A stretch of 64,000 nucleotides of DNA from Betaproteobacteria bacterium (lineage in GTDB: Bacteria; Pseudomonadota; Gammaproteobacteria; Burkholderiales; SG8-39): NCBI GenBank assembly GCA_004298385.1, contig SCTX01000050.1:1-64000 (forward strand). Reading direction: 5' to 3'. The notes below the pieces were generated by a model. The model searched no databases and was not told the DNA's origin. It saw only the letters and a list, made by a program, of their open reading frames with translations. The position numbers and the translations under genes were made by a program. Numbering within the stretch: position 1 is the stretch's first letter; the number at the start of each line of letters is the position of its first letter. Of the stretch, positions 23,356 to 32,481 are shown one piece after another.

Positions 23356-25371
23356 TCACGCGCGCGCCGATTCATCGGCATTTTCGGACTCGACCACGGC
23401 CACGACCAGGCCGCGCTCGACCATCTGCCCGGCCTGCACCGACAGCGAGCGCACCACGCCGTCGTGCTCGGCGCTGATACGCAACTCCATTTTCATCGAC
23501 TCCATCGTCGCCACCAGATCCCCGGCGCGCACCCGCTCGCCGACTGCAACGTGCGTTTTAAGGATCATCCCCATCATCGGCGTGCGCAATTGGCCGCTGA
23601 CCTGCCGGGACGTGGCGGCATGGCTCAAATACGAGCTCACGCCGATGTCGTGCGCGGCGCCGCCGCCCTGAACGAACAGGGTGTCGCCGCGCCGCACGAT
23701 CGTGACCATGTCATGTCGATCGCCGACCCGCAGCCGCCAGTCCCCCTGCGCAACCGCGGTCAGTGACAGCCGGACCCGCTCGGCGCCGACCTGCACCGTG
23801 ACCTCGGACTCCGGCGACACGGCCCCGAACCGAACCTCGTGCACCCTGCCGCCCGAGTGCAGCAGCAACGCCGGAATCTGGGTCAGCGGGTCGTCGCCCG
23901 CATGCATCCGCCAGCCCGTTACGTCGAGGGCCGACCACGCCCCGAAGCGGGTGCCCGTGCGCCGCGCATCGAGCAACCACCAGGCCGCCGCTGCGGCGAG
24001 TCGCTCCACCGGCGCGCCAGGCGCGCCGGGGGCCCGCTCGGCCAGCACCTGGTCGATCAGCCGGGTGTGAAACGTGGCGCTGCGCGTCTCGGGCAGCGCG
24101 AGCAGACGCTGCAGAAAGACGCAGTTGGTTTCGACGCCGAGCACCCGTGTTTCGCCCAGCGCCAGGCTCAGACGGTCCAGCGCCGCAGCGCGCGTGGGCG
24201 CGTGAACGATCAGCTTGGCCAACATCGAGTCGTAGTAGGGCGTAACTACCATGCCCGCGCGCACACCCGATTCGACCCGCACGCCGGAGGCCGGGAAACG
24301 CACCTCGACCAGTTCGCCGGTGGATGGCAGAAAATTGTGCTCTGTATCCTCGGCGCACACGCGCGCCTCGACCGCGCAGCCGCGAACGCGCACATCGCCC
24401 TGGCGCAAGGGCAGCCCTTCGCCGGCGGCGATGCGCACCATGATCTCGACCAGGTCGAGCCCGGTCACCTCCTCCGTCACCGGATGCTCGACTTGCAGCC
24501 GTGGGTTGACTTCGAGAAAATGGTGGCGTTCCCCCTGCACGATGAACTCCACCGTGCCGAGGCCGCGATAGCGCAGCCGCTGTCCCAGGCGCACCGCGTC
24601 ATTCAGCATCCCCTGGCGCAGCGCGGCGCTCAGGTTGGCCGCCGGCGCCTCTTCGATCACTTTCTGATGGCGCCGCTGCAGCGTGCATTCGCGCTCGAAC
24701 AGGTGAACCAGCTCCCCGCGCCCGTCGCCGGCGATTTGCACCTCGATGTGACGTCCGCGATCGACGAACGCCTCGACGATCAGCGCCGGGTCGCCGAAGG
24801 CACTCTTGGCTTCGCGCATCGCCGACTCGATTTCCTCACTCAGTCCGTCGAGCTGCTGCACCACCCGCATGCCCTTGCCGCCGCCGCCGGCGGCCGCCTT
24901 GAGCATCACGGGCAACTGCAAGCCGTGCACGATGGCCGCCACTTCGGCCGCATCGCGGCTCGGAACGTCGCTGCCACCGAGCACGGCCACGCCGGCGGCG
25001 CGTGCCTCGCGCTTGGCCGCCGCCTTGTCGCCTAGGCGTTCGATGACTTCGGGCGTCGGACCGATGAAGACCAGCCCGGCCGCCTCGACCGCGCGCGCGA
25101 ACGCGGCGTTCTCGGCAAGGAAGCCGAAGCCGGGATGGATAGCCTGCGCGCCGGTGCGCCGTGCAGCGTCGATCACCGCGTCGATGCGCAGGTAGCTCTC
25201 GGCCGCCGCTGCCCCGCCGATCTCGATCGACTCGCCGATCAGCTCGACATGCAGCGCATCGCGATCGGCGCTCGAGTGCACGCCGGCCGTCGCGACGCCG
25301 ATACGGCGGCAGGTGCGCGCGATACGGCAGGCGATTTCCCCACGGTTGGCGATCAGGATCTTCTTGAACAC
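23356..25371 (-). CDS. Acyl-CoA carboxylase alpha subunit: biotin carboxylase with biotin carrier domain
   Basis: The 671-aa protein starts (GTG, 25371) with FKKILIANRGEIACRIARTC. It has the ATP-grasp domain (KAAAGGGGKGMRVV, HIEVQIAGDGRGE, EVNPRLQVEHPVTE) up to about residue 450. A linker follows, and the carrier domain carries the biotinylation site MESMKME near residue 630. It charges biotin with CO2 for the carboxyltransferase encoded just upstream (25379). Size and layout match MccA or AtuF of methylcrotonyl-CoA or geranyl-CoA carboxylase. It is the only complete biotin carboxylase in the window, so it may serve the carboxyltransferases at 1 and 56119 as well. Confidence 0.93.
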   Translation of the reverse strand: MFKKILIANRGEIACRIARTCRRIGVATAGVHSSADRDALHVELIGESIEIGGAAAAESYLRIDAVIDAARRTGAQAIHPGFGFLAENAAFARAVEAAGLVFIGPTPEVIERLGDKAAAKREARAAGVAVLGGSDVPSRDAAEVAAIVHGLQLPVMLKAAAGGGGKGMRVVQQLDGLSEEIESAMREAKSAFGDPALIVEAFVDRGRHIEVQIAGDGRGELVHLFERECTLQRRHQKVIEEAPAANLSAALRQGMLNDAVRLGQRLRYRGLGTVEFIVQGERHHFLEVNPRLQVEHPVTEEVTGLDLVEIMVRIAAGEGLPLRQGDVRVRGCAVEARVCAEDTEHNFLPSTGELVEVRFPASGVRVESGVRAGMVVTPYYDSMLAKLIVHAPTRAAALDRLSLALGETRVLGVETNCVFLQRLLALPETRSATFHTRLIDQVLAERAPGAPGAPVERLAAAAAWWLLDARRTGTRFGAWSALDVTGWRMHAGDDPLTQIPALLLHSGGRVHEVRFGAVSPESEVTVQVGAERVRLSLTAVAQGDWRLRVGDRHDMVTIVRRGDTLFVQGGGAAHDIGVSSYLSHAATSRQVSGQLRTPMMGMILKTHVAVGERVRAGDLVATMESMKMELRISAEHDGVVRSLSVQAGQMVERGLVVAVVESENADESARA

Positions 25372-25378
25372 GCCGGCC

Positions 25379-26986
25379 TCACATGCGGAACACGCCGAAG
25401 CGCGTGTCGCGCTGTGGCTGCCGACCGGCCAGCTCCAGCAGCAGGGCCATGGTGTCGCGCGTTTCGACGGGATCGACCACCATGTCGCACCACAGGTTCG
25501 AGGCATAGTTGTAGGGGCTCGCAAAACGCTCGAACTGCTCGCGTATCGGCTGCTTGAAACGCTCCTTATCCTCGTCGGTCCAGGTCGTGCCTTCGCGCCG
25601 GTGGATCTTCTCGCGCACCATGGCCAGCGTGGTGGCCGCCTGCTCCGGTCCCATCAGCGCGGCGCGGCCGGTGGGCCACATCATCATCACGGTCGGCTTG
25701 AACGGCCGTCCGCACATGGCCATGTAACCGGCCGCGTATGAGCCGCCTATGATCAGCGTATAGCGCGGCACATTGGCCGAGGCCATGGCCGTCATGAACT
25801 TCGCGCCGTGCTTGGCGATGCCCTGCTGCTCGACCGCCTTGCCCACCATGAAGCCCGACACGTCGGCGATGAACAACAGCGGAATGTCGCGCTGGCAACA
25901 CAGCTCGATGAAATGCGCGCCCTTGAGCGCGCTTTCGGAGAAGATCACGCCATTGTTGGCCAGGATGCCGATCTGAAAACCCTTGATGCGCGCAAAGCCG
26001 CAGATCATCGTGTCGCCGTACAGCGGCTTGAACTCCTGCAAGTCGCTGTCATCGATCAGCCGCAGCAGCACCTCGCGGTTGTCGGTCGGGTGGCGGTTGT
26101 CGGCGCTGACGATGCCGTAGATCTCGCGCGGGTGATGGCGCGGCGGCATCGGCGCCGCCGTGTCCCAGCGCTGCTTCGGCGCGGCGCCGAGGTTGGCCAC
26201 GATGCCGCGCACGATGGCGATCGCATGGCCGTCGTTCTCGGCCAGTTGGTCGGTGACGCCACTGACGCGGCTGTGCATCTCGCCGCCGCCCAGCGTCTCG
26301 ACATCGACCTCCTCCTTGGTGGCGGCGTATACCAGTTCGGGCCCGGCGAGGTACATCGCGCCCTGGTTGCGCACGATCACCGCCTCGTCGCACAGCGCCG
26401 GCAGGTAGGCGCCGCCGGCCGTAGAGGGTCCATGCACGGTGGCGATCTGCACGATGCCCTCGGCCGACATGCGGATCTGGTTGTAGAAGATAGAGCCGAA
26501 CTGACCCTCGTCGGGAAAGATATGCGCCTGTTCCGGCAGGTTGGCGCCGCCCGATTGGACCATGGTGATACACGTCAGCCGGTGCTGCCAGGCGAACATC
26601 TGGGCGCGCACGTGTTTTTTCGCGGTAATGCCGTAGTAGCTGCCGCCCTTCACGGTGGCATCGTGGATCATCAGCATGCACGGCCGGCCCGACACCAGAC
26701 CGACCCCGGTGATAATGCCACCGCTCGGGACCACGCCCTTGTGGAGGCCGTCGCCGGCGAGCTGCCCGAACTCGAGGAAAGGCGAGCCGGGGTCGAGTAC
26801 GGCGGCCAGGCGCTCGCGCGGCAGCAGTTGCTTGCGCTGCTTGTGCAGCAAGCGCGCCTTTTCGGGGCCGCCGGCCAGCGCGCGCGCGCGGCGTTCATGC
26901 AATTCGCGGATGCGCGCCTCATAGGCTTCGCGGTTGCGGCGGAACTCCTCTGAGTTCAGCGACACGGTAGACGGCATCACGCTCAT
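25379..26986 (-). CDS. Acyl-CoA carboxylase beta subunit (carboxyltransferase), MccB/AtuC-like
   Basis: The 535-aa carboxyltransferase has N- and C-terminal halves with the usual acyl-CoA and biotin oxyanion-hole glycines: VKGGSYYGITAKKHVRAQ, GPSTAGGAYLPALCDEAVIV, ADVSGFMVGKAVEQQGIAKH, GGSYAAGYMAMCGRPF. It ends TRFGVFRM. It should carboxylate the gamma (vinylogous) carbon of a 3-methyl-2-enoyl-CoA, such as methylcrotonyl- or geranyl-CoA, or a related longer substrate. The downstream biotin carboxylase begins 7 bp after its stop. The start at 26986 overlaps the stop of a 22-codon ORF. The operon also has two paired ACADs, which is not the normal leucine set-up. Confidence 0.93.
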   Translation of the reverse strand: MSVMPSTVSLNSEEFRRNREAYEARIRELHERRARALAGGPEKARLLHKQRKQLLPRERLAAVLDPGSPFLEFGQLAGDGLHKGVVPSGGIITGVGLVSGRPCMLMIHDATVKGGSYYGITAKKHVRAQMFAWQHRLTCITMVQSGGANLPEQAHIFPDEGQFGSIFYNQIRMSAEGIVQIATVHGPSTAGGAYLPALCDEAVIVRNQGAMYLAGPELVYAATKEEVDVETLGGGEMHSRVSGVTDQLAENDGHAIAIVRGIVANLGAAPKQRWDTAAPMPPRHHPREIYGIVSADNRHPTDNREVLLRLIDDSDLQEFKPLYGDTMICGFARIKGFQIGILANNGVIFSESALKGAHFIELCCQRDIPLLFIADVSGFMVGKAVEQQGIAKHGAKFMTAMASANVPRYTLIIGGSYAAGYMAMCGRPFKPTVMMMWPTGRAALMGPEQAATTLAMVREKIHRREGTTWTDEDKERFKQPIREQFERFASPYNYASNLWCDMVVDPVETRDTMALLLELAGRQPQRDTRFGVFRM

Positions 26987-27051
26987 CGAAGCGGCTCGTC
27001 CCGCCGCCGCACCGGCCACACGGCGGGTTCGGCGGCTTGTCGCGCGCTCAT
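26983..27051 (-). other. 22-codon coupled ORF between ACAD and carboxyltransferase
   Basis: The ATG at 27051 overlaps the stop of the ACAD gene (ATGA), and its own TGA overlaps the ATG of the carboxyltransferase (ATGA at 26986-26983). The peptide would be MSARQAAEPAVWPVRRRDEP plus two residues. It has no family resemblance. It may simply pass ribosomes from one gene to the next, or be the leftover of a deleted gene. Confidence 0.4.
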
Positions 27052-28190
27052 GCCGCCGCACGCAGCGCCGCGAAGCGCTGCAGGTGATGGTCGGAACCGC
27101 CGAACAGGTGGCAAAACAAGGTGAGCCGGCGGAAGTAGTGGCCGATGTCCAATTCCTCGGTCATGCCCACGCCGCCGTGCAACTGCACCGCCTGCTGCGC
27201 CACGAAGCGCGCGCGCTCGCCGATACCGGCCTTGGCGGCCGATGCGGCGCGTGAGCGGGCAGCCGCGTCGGGATGTTCGGCATGCAGTGCCGCCATCAGC
27301 AACAAAGAGCGGCTCGCCTCGATGGCGGCGAACATGTCCACCAACCGGTGCTGGATGACCTGGAAGCTCGCGATCGGCACATCGAACTGTTTGCGCGTGC
27401 CGGTGTACTCGACCGTCTTGCGCAGCAGCGCGCCCATCGCTCCGAGCGCGTCGGCGCAGGCGGCGACGATGCCGATGTCGATCAACTGCTCCAGCAGCCC
27501 CAGGCCCTCGCCTTCGACGCCCAGCAACGCGTCGCGGCCGAGCACGACCGCGTCGAGCAGCAGGTCGCCGGCTCGGCTGCCGTCATAGACCCTGTAGCCC
27601 GCCACCTGCACCCCAGGGGTCTTGGCCCCGACCATGAACAGGCTGATGCCCCGGCGCTCGTGCACCGCGCCCGCCGTTCTTGCGGCCACGACGAATCCGT
27701 CGGCCCAGGGGGCGCCGAGCACGCCGCTCTTGCGGCCCGAGAGCACCCAGCCGCCGCGCTCGGCCGCGGCGCGCGCCGCGACATGGGCGAGTTGGTGGCC
27801 TGAATCGTCCTCGGTGTGGGCCAAGACGAGAACCAGCTTGCCCGACGCGAGCCCGGGCAGCCATGCCGCCTGCTGCGCCGGGCTGCCGGCGCGCGCCACG
27901 GCCTGCGCGCCGAGCACGGCGCTGGCGAGATAGGGTTCGACCACCAGCGCGGCGCCCATCGGCTCGGCGACCTGGATCGTCTCCACCATGCCGCCGCCGA
28001 AACCGCCATGCGCCTCTGGCAGCGCCACACCGAGCCAGCCGAACTCGCCGAAACGCCGCCAGTGCTCGCGGCTCATGCCGGTCTCCGACGCGACAATGCG
28101 GTTGCGCGCGTCGAAACCGTACTCGGCACGCAGAAACTTCTGCGCCGCGTCGCGCAGCATCTTCTGTTCTTCGGACAGATCGAAGTTCAT
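27048..28190 (-). CDS. Acyl-CoA dehydrogenase, probable non-catalytic partner subunit
   Basis: The 380-aa ACAD starts MNFDLSEEQKMLRDAAQKF and has TRKQFDVPIASFQVIQH and QLHGGVGMTEELDIGHYFRR. The C-terminal catalytic motif is replaced by LFGGSDHHLQR, and helix G reads LLEQLIDIGIVAA without the ER motif. It therefore lacks both candidate catalytic glutamates. Directly upstream (10 bp) lies a complete catalytic-type ACAD (28201). This repeats the arrangement at 4582-6863 and fits the small subunit of an alpha2beta2 ACAD. The middle domain is short and alanine-rich. Confidence 0.82.
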   Translation of the reverse strand: MNFDLSEEQKMLRDAAQKFLRAEYGFDARNRIVASETGMSREHWRRFGEFGWLGVALPEAHGGFGGGMVETIQVAEPMGAALVVEPYLASAVLGAQAVARAGSPAQQAAWLPGLASGKLVLVLAHTEDDSGHQLAHVAARAAAERGGWVLSGRKSGVLGAPWADGFVVAARTAGAVHERRGISLFMVGAKTPGVQVAGYRVYDGSRAGDLLLDAVVLGRDALLGVEGEGLGLLEQLIDIGIVAACADALGAMGALLRKTVEYTGTRKQFDVPIASFQVIQHRLVDMFAAIEASRSLLLMAALHAEHPDAAARSRAASAAKAGIGERARFVAQQAVQLHGGVGMTEELDIGHYFRRLTLFCHLFGGSDHHLQRFAALRAAA

Positions 28191-28200
28191 TGCGTTCGCT

Positions 28201-29382
28201 TTAGCGCGCGCCGCCGCCGAGCAGCATCTTGGCGAGCACATTCTTCTGCACCTCGTCGCTGCCGCCGTAGATGGTGGCGGCGCGCGAGTAGCAGTAGCGC
28301 TCCATCGCATGCGCGTAGCGCCCGCGGCCGAACTCGCCGCGCTCGCGCCAGGGCCACGCCTTCTCGGCGGCGATGTCGATGTCGAGCTCGGACAAGGTCT
28401 GTTGCACCGCCGTGCCCATGGTCTTGAGCAGCGACGATTCCGGCCCCGGCGCCTTGCCCGCGGCCGTGGCCGCGAGCACGCGAAAGTTGGTGTATTCGAG
28501 CGCCATCAGCTCGATCTCGGCCCGCGCCAGCTTGAGTCGCATCGCGGCGTCCTCGACCAGCGGCCGACCGCCCGAGCGGCGCTCGGCCGCGGCGGCATGC
28601 AAGTTGGCGAGAAGCGCCTTGCACTCCGCCACGCCGGCGATGCTGGTGCGCTCATGCGTCAGCAGGTACTTCGCAATGTCCCAGCCCTGGCCTTCGCGGC
28701 CCACCAGATTCTTCTTCGGCACGCGAACGTCGGTCAGAAACACCTGGTTAAGGCTATGCTCCCCGTCGATCGACACTATGGGCCGCACCTCGATGCCCGC
28801 ACGGTCCATCTCGATCAGCAGGAAGGAAATGCCTTCCTGCTTCTTGCCGGTGGCGGCGGTGCGCACCAGGCAGAACATGTGCGTCGCCCAATGCGCGTAG
28901 GTGGTCCACATCTTGGAGCCGTTGACGAGGTAGTCGCCGCCATCGGTCACGGCCGCAGTCTTCAGGCTCGCCAGGTCGGAGCCCGCACCCGGCTCGGAGT
29001 AACCCTGGCACCACCAGTCCTCGCAGCGGCGAATGCGCGGCAGGTAATGCGCCCTCTGCTCGGGGGTGCCGAAAGCCATCAGCACCGGCCCGAGCATGAT
29101 GACGCCCATCGACAAGCCGATGGGCGCGCTCGCGGCGGCGCGCTCCAGGTCGAAGATGTAACGCCGCGTCGGCGTCCAGCCCGGCCCGCCGTGCTCCTGC
29201 GGCCAGCCGGTGACGAGCCAGCCCTGCGCGTCGAGCCGGCGCTGCCAGCGAACGATCTCGTCCTTTTGCAGCATCTCCCCGGTGATGGTCTTGCGCCTGA
29301 GCTCGGGCGGCGTGTTGGCCTCGAACCAGGCGCGAACCTCGCGCTGGAACGCCAGATCCTCGGCGTCGAAATCGATGTCCAT
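28201..29382 (-). CDS. Acyl-CoA dehydrogenase, probable catalytic subunit of a heteromeric pair
   Basis: The 393-aa FadE-type protein has the N-terminus MDIDFDAEDLAFQREVRAWF, QGYSEPGAGSDLASLKT, VNGSKMWTTYAHWA, and ends YGGSDEVQKNVLAKMLLGG. The helix-G glutamate is present (LLTHERTSIAG, near residue 250), which is where steroid-type FadE large subunits have their base. It is the first gene of the ACAD pair. The SDR upstream ends 20 bp before it. A bulky or branched acyl-CoA is the likely substrate. Confidence 0.85.
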   Translation of the reverse strand: MDIDFDAEDLAFQREVRAWFEANTPPELRRKTITGEMLQKDEIVRWQRRLDAQGWLVTGWPQEHGGPGWTPTRRYIFDLERAAASAPIGLSMGVIMLGPVLMAFGTPEQRAHYLPRIRRCEDWWCQGYSEPGAGSDLASLKTAAVTDGGDYLVNGSKMWTTYAHWATHMFCLVRTAATGKKQEGISFLLIEMDRAGIEVRPIVSIDGEHSLNQVFLTDVRVPKKNLVGREGQGWDIAKYLLTHERTSIAGVAECKALLANLHAAAAERRSGGRPLVEDAAMRLKLARAEIELMALEYTNFRVLAATAAGKAPGPESSLLKTMGTAVQQTLSELDIDIAAEKAWPWRERGEFGRGRYAHAMERYCYSRAATIYGGSDEVQKNVLAKMLLGGGAR

Positions 29383-29401
29383 CGTGGGCTTGCTTCTCGC
29401 T

Positions 29402-30229
29402 TCAGATCGTGATGCCGCCTCCGCACACCAGCGTATGGCCGCTGATGTAATTGGACTCCGGCGTGCACAGCAGATACACCGCGCCGGCCGCTTCATCGGG
29501 CGTGCCGCCGCGGCCCAGCGGAATGCCGCGTTCCATCATCTTCAGCAACTCGGGATTGACGCCGACCTTGAGCTTGCGGCCCTCGATGTCGATCGACGCA
29601 TCGCCGTCGGCCGACGCCTCGGTCAGCCGGGTCTTGATCATGCCGAAGGCGACGCAGTTGACGTTGACCTTGTAGCGCCCCCATTCCTTGGCCAGCGCGA
29701 GCGTCAGTCCGATGATGCCGGCCTTGGCCGCCGAGTAGTTGGCCTGGCCGGCGTTCCCCCCGAGGCCGGCGATCGACGAAATGTTGACCACCTTGCGGAA
29801 CACCTCCTGCCCCGCCCCCGCTTCCTTCTTCGAGGCGGCGCGGATGAACTCCGACGCGGCGCGCAGGATCTTGAACGGCGCGCTCAAGTGCACGTCGATG
29901 ATCGCGTTCCATTGTTCGTCGGTCATTTTCTGAACCACGTTGTCCCAGGTGTAGCCGGCGTTGTTGATGATGATGTCCAGGCCGCCGAAGCTGTCGATCG
30001 CGGTCTTGACGAATCGCTCGGCAAAGCCGTCGGCGGTGACGCTGCCCACGCAAGCGACCGCCGTGCCGCCGGCTTTGTTGATCTCAGCCGCCGTCTGCTC
30101 GGCCGGCGCGGCGTCGAGGTCGTTGACCACGACCCTAGCGCCTTCGCTCGCCAGCTTCAGCGCGATCGAGCGGCCGATGCCGCGCCCGGATCCGGAAACG
30201 ATGGCGGCCTTGCCCTTGAGTTTGCTCAT
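29402..30229 (-). CDS. Short-chain dehydrogenase/reductase, FabG-like
   Basis: The 275-aa protein has SGSGRGIGRSIALKLASEG (cofactor binding, residue ~12), NNAGYTWDNV, the active-site VNISSIAGLGGNAGQANYSAAKAG and a C-terminal CGGGITI. It would act on a 3-hydroxyacyl-CoA or a ring hydroxyl with NAD(P). GGAGTCAATCC precedes the ATG. An insertion near residue 125 (KKEAGAGQEVFRKV) is seen in SDRs of multi-ACAD operons. It sits between the MaoC genes and the ACAD pair, so it probably works with them in one spiral. Confidence 0.85.
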   Translation of the reverse strand: MSKLKGKAAIVSGSGRGIGRSIALKLASEGARVVVNDLDAAPAEQTAAEINKAGGTAVACVGSVTADGFAERFVKTAIDSFGGLDIIINNAGYTWDNVVQKMTDEQWNAIIDVHLSAPFKILRAASEFIRAASKKEAGAGQEVFRKVVNISSIAGLGGNAGQANYSAAKAGIIGLTLALAKEWGRYKVNVNCVAFGMIKTRLTEASADGDASIDIEGRKLKVGVNPELLKMMERGIPLGRGGTPDEAAGAVYLLCTPESNYISGHTLVCGGGITI

Positions 30230-30266
30230 GGATTGACTCCTTATTCGATCGAGGTTGAGTAAAATA

Positions 30267-30686
30267 TCAAGGCAGCGCGACCAGCGCTTCGCCGGCAAGC
30301 GTGACCTCGCCGCCGGCTTTCACCGCCGTGACTTCGATGCGCACGCATTGCTGTCCGGCGCGATCGATTTTCTCCACCACCTTGCCGCTGCAGCGGATGC
30401 GGTCGCCCAACTGCGTAATGGCGGCGAAGCGCACGCCGTAGCTCAGCAACTGGCGCTGCGGCGCCCATTGCGTAAGTACGCGCGACAGATAGGCCATCGA
30501 CAGCATGCCCTGGGCGAACACATCCTTCATGCCCGCGCTGCGGGCGAAATCGAGGTCGATGTGGATCGGATTGTGGTCGCCTGACGCGCCGGCGAACAAG
30601 GCCAGCGTGGTGCGGCTGATCGGCGGCAGTTCGAGCGCCGGAATTTCGTCGCCCACCTTCACGCCGTCAAACGTGATCTTGCTCAT
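30267..30686 (-). CDS. MaoC-family hydratase, single hot-dog domain
   Basis: The 139-aa protein has the single-domain MaoC pattern: ISRTTLALFAGASGDHNPIHIDLDFARSAG with FAQGMLSMAYL. The D-x4-H dyad (GDHNPIH) is intact. With its upstream neighbour (30704), which resembles the other half of a fused dehydratase, it could form a heteromeric hydratase like ChsH1-ChsH2 or the two halves of the double-hotdog protein at 13170. It would hydrate a 2-enoyl-CoA. The genes are 17 bp apart. Confidence 0.85.
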   Translation of the reverse strand: MSKITFDGVKVGDEIPALELPPISRTTLALFAGASGDHNPIHIDLDFARSAGMKDVFAQGMLSMAYLSRVLTQWAPQRQLLSYGVRFAAITQLGDRIRCSGKVVEKIDRAGQQCVRIEVTAVKAGGEVTLAGEALVALP

Positions 30687-30703
30687 GTCCGCGCCCCTTC
30701 ACT

Positions 30704-31147
30704 TCAAACATGACGCACGACGATCACCGAATGCAGGTCGGCGACATGTTCGCGGAGCTGATTCGTTACCTTCGTGTCGTTGACAACGAACTCGAGTGCC
30801 CCGCCTTTCTTGTCGTAGATGTCGGCGATCCTGGTGTCGAAGCGCAGCGTGTCGCCGGCGCACACCGGGGTGTGGTAGTCGAAGCGTTGTTCGCCGTGCA
30901 ACACCTTGCGCAGGTCGATTTCGAGCATGTTTAGCAACTTCATCCGAACTCCCGAATCACTCTCTGCGCCAAAGATGAAAGTCGGCGGCGCCACGACATT
31001 GCGGTAGCCCGCAGCCTTGGCGGCGGCCTCGTCGAGGTAGATCGGGTTGGTCTCACCGATCACCTCGGCGAAAAAGCGGATGCGCCCCTTCTCCACCTCC
31101 CACACCGTGGTCGGCGCTGCGTAGCCGATGTGTTTCTTGTCGATCAC
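30704..31147 (-). CDS. FAS1-type dehydratase / MaoC N-terminal-like hot-dog protein
   Basis: The 147-aa protein begins (GTG, 31147) IDKKHIGYAAPTTVWEVEKG, followed by RFFAEVIGETNPIYLDEAAA, APPTFIFG and LHGEQRFDYHTPV. This is the non-catalytic 'MaoC_dehydrat_N' type, which lacks the histidine of the catalytic dyad (GETNPIY). It normally pairs with a catalytic MaoC partner, here the downstream gene at 30267. It probably builds the substrate tunnel for large acyl-CoAs. The GTG start is preferred because the upstream codons overlap the thiolase end without homology. Confidence 0.83.
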   Translation of the reverse strand: MIDKKHIGYAAPTTVWEVEKGRIRFFAEVIGETNPIYLDEAAAKAAGYRNVVAPPTFIFGAESDSGVRMKLLNMLEIDLRKVLHGEQRFDYHTPVCAGDTLRFDTRIADIYDKKGGALEFVVNDTKVTNQLREHVADLHSVIVVRHV

Positions 31148-31179
31148 GGTATTCGACTCCCTGTTTTCCGCGCCCGTAC

Positions 31180-32370
31180 TCACCCGGCCTGGTAGAGCGT
31201 GACGACGCAAGCGCCGCCCAGCCCGAGGTTGTGCTGCAGGGCCAGGTGCGCGCCCGCCACTTGGCGCCGTTCGGCCGTGCCCCGCAATTGATGGGTCAGC
31301 TCATAGCATTGCGCGAGGCCGGTGGCGCCCAGCGGATGCCCCTTCGACAACAGGCCGCCCGACGGGTTGGTCACGACCTTGCCGCCGTAGGTGTTGTCGC
31401 CGTCCAGCACGAACTTCTCCGCGCCGCCCTCCGGACACAGTCCCAGCGCCTCGTAGGTCAGTAGTTCGTTTTGCGCGAAGCAGTCGTGCAGTTCGACCAC
31501 GTTCACTTCATCCGGCCCGATACCGGCTTGCTGGTAGACATTTTTCGCCGCAGCGCGCGCCATGTCGTAACCGACCACGCGCATCATGTCGTGCGACTCG
31601 AAGGTGCTGGGTGAATCGGTCGCCATCGCCTGGGCCCTGATCCAGACGCGGTTGTCGAGCCCGTTCTTCTTGGCGAAGGTCTCGGAGCAGATCACCGCGG
31701 CGGCGGCGCCGCAAGTGGGCGGGCAAGCCATCAAGCGTGTCATCACGCCGGGCCAAATGGCGGGGGCGTTCATCACGTCGTCGACGCTGACTTCCTTGCG
31801 GAACAGCGCCAGCGGGTTGTTGACGGCATGGCGGCTCGCCTTGGCGCGAATGTGCGCGAAGGTGTCCATGCGCGTGCCGTACTTGTCCATGTGCGCCTTG
31901 CCGGCGCCGCCGAAGTAGCGCAGGGCCAGCGGAATTTCGGGGTGGCCGACGATTTCGGCGGTCGCCCGGTCGAATTCCTCGAACGGCGACGGCCGATCCT
32001 CGAACTGGGCCTTGATGGCGCCCGCCGCCATTTGCTCGAATCCCAGGGCCAGAACGCAATCCACCGCACCGCTTTCGACCGCCTGGCGCGCGAGAAACAG
32101 CGCGGCCGAACCAGTGGAGCAGTTGTTGTTCACGTTGATGATCGGTATGCCGCTCATGCCCACCGGGTACAGCGCCCGCTGGCCGCAGGTGGAATCGCCA
32201 TACACGTAGCCGGCGTAGGCTTGTTCGATCATCGGGTACTCGACATGCGCGTCGGCCAGGGCCTGGCGCGCGGCCTTCTCTCCCATCACGTGATACGGCT
32301 CACTAGCGCCCGGCTTGCTGAATGGGATCATGCCGACGCCGGCTACGATGACTTTGATTTTGCTGCTCAT
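31180..32370 (-). CDS. SCP2/SCPx-type thiolase, catalytic
   Basis: The 396-aa protein is a lipid-transfer-type thiolase with all catalytic elements: the nucleophilic cysteine in NNNCSTGSAAL (near residue 90), HDCFAQNE (near 300) and GHPLGATG (near 355). It cleaves a 3-ketoacyl-CoA with free CoA. SCPx-like thiolases typically handle branched or sterol-side-chain substrates. GAGGAG precedes the ATGATG; the second ATG (32370) has better spacing. It heads the minus-strand run. It differs clearly from the two Cys-less relatives at 45267 and 46364. Confidence 0.88.
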   Translation of the reverse strand: MSSKIKVIVAGVGMIPFSKPGASEPYHVMGEKAARQALADAHVEYPMIEQAYAGYVYGDSTCGQRALYPVGMSGIPIINVNNNCSTGSAALFLARQAVESGAVDCVLALGFEQMAAGAIKAQFEDRPSPFEEFDRATAEIVGHPEIPLALRYFGGAGKAHMDKYGTRMDTFAHIRAKASRHAVNNPLALFRKEVSVDDVMNAPAIWPGVMTRLMACPPTCGAAAAVICSETFAKKNGLDNRVWIRAQAMATDSPSTFESHDMMRVVGYDMARAAAKNVYQQAGIGPDEVNVVELHDCFAQNELLTYEALGLCPEGGAEKFVLDGDNTYGGKVVTNPSGGLLSKGHPLGATGLAQCYELTHQLRGTAERRQVAGAHLALQHNLGLGGACVVTLYQAG

Positions 32371-32481
32371 CATTAACTCCTCAAGTTGAAGCGTCGATCG
32401 ACGCTTGTGAACAGTCGCGCCGCAAGCGGCGTGAACCGACGTGGGCCAACACGCCAATACGGCAGCGCCGGACCGCCGCGG

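Noticed and set aside
25379-28190. Classical leucine (liu) operon
   Set aside because: The carboxylase genes fit, but two non-identical ACADs with paired features, the SDR and the MaoC genes do not match leucine breakdown, and no HMG-CoA lyase is present.
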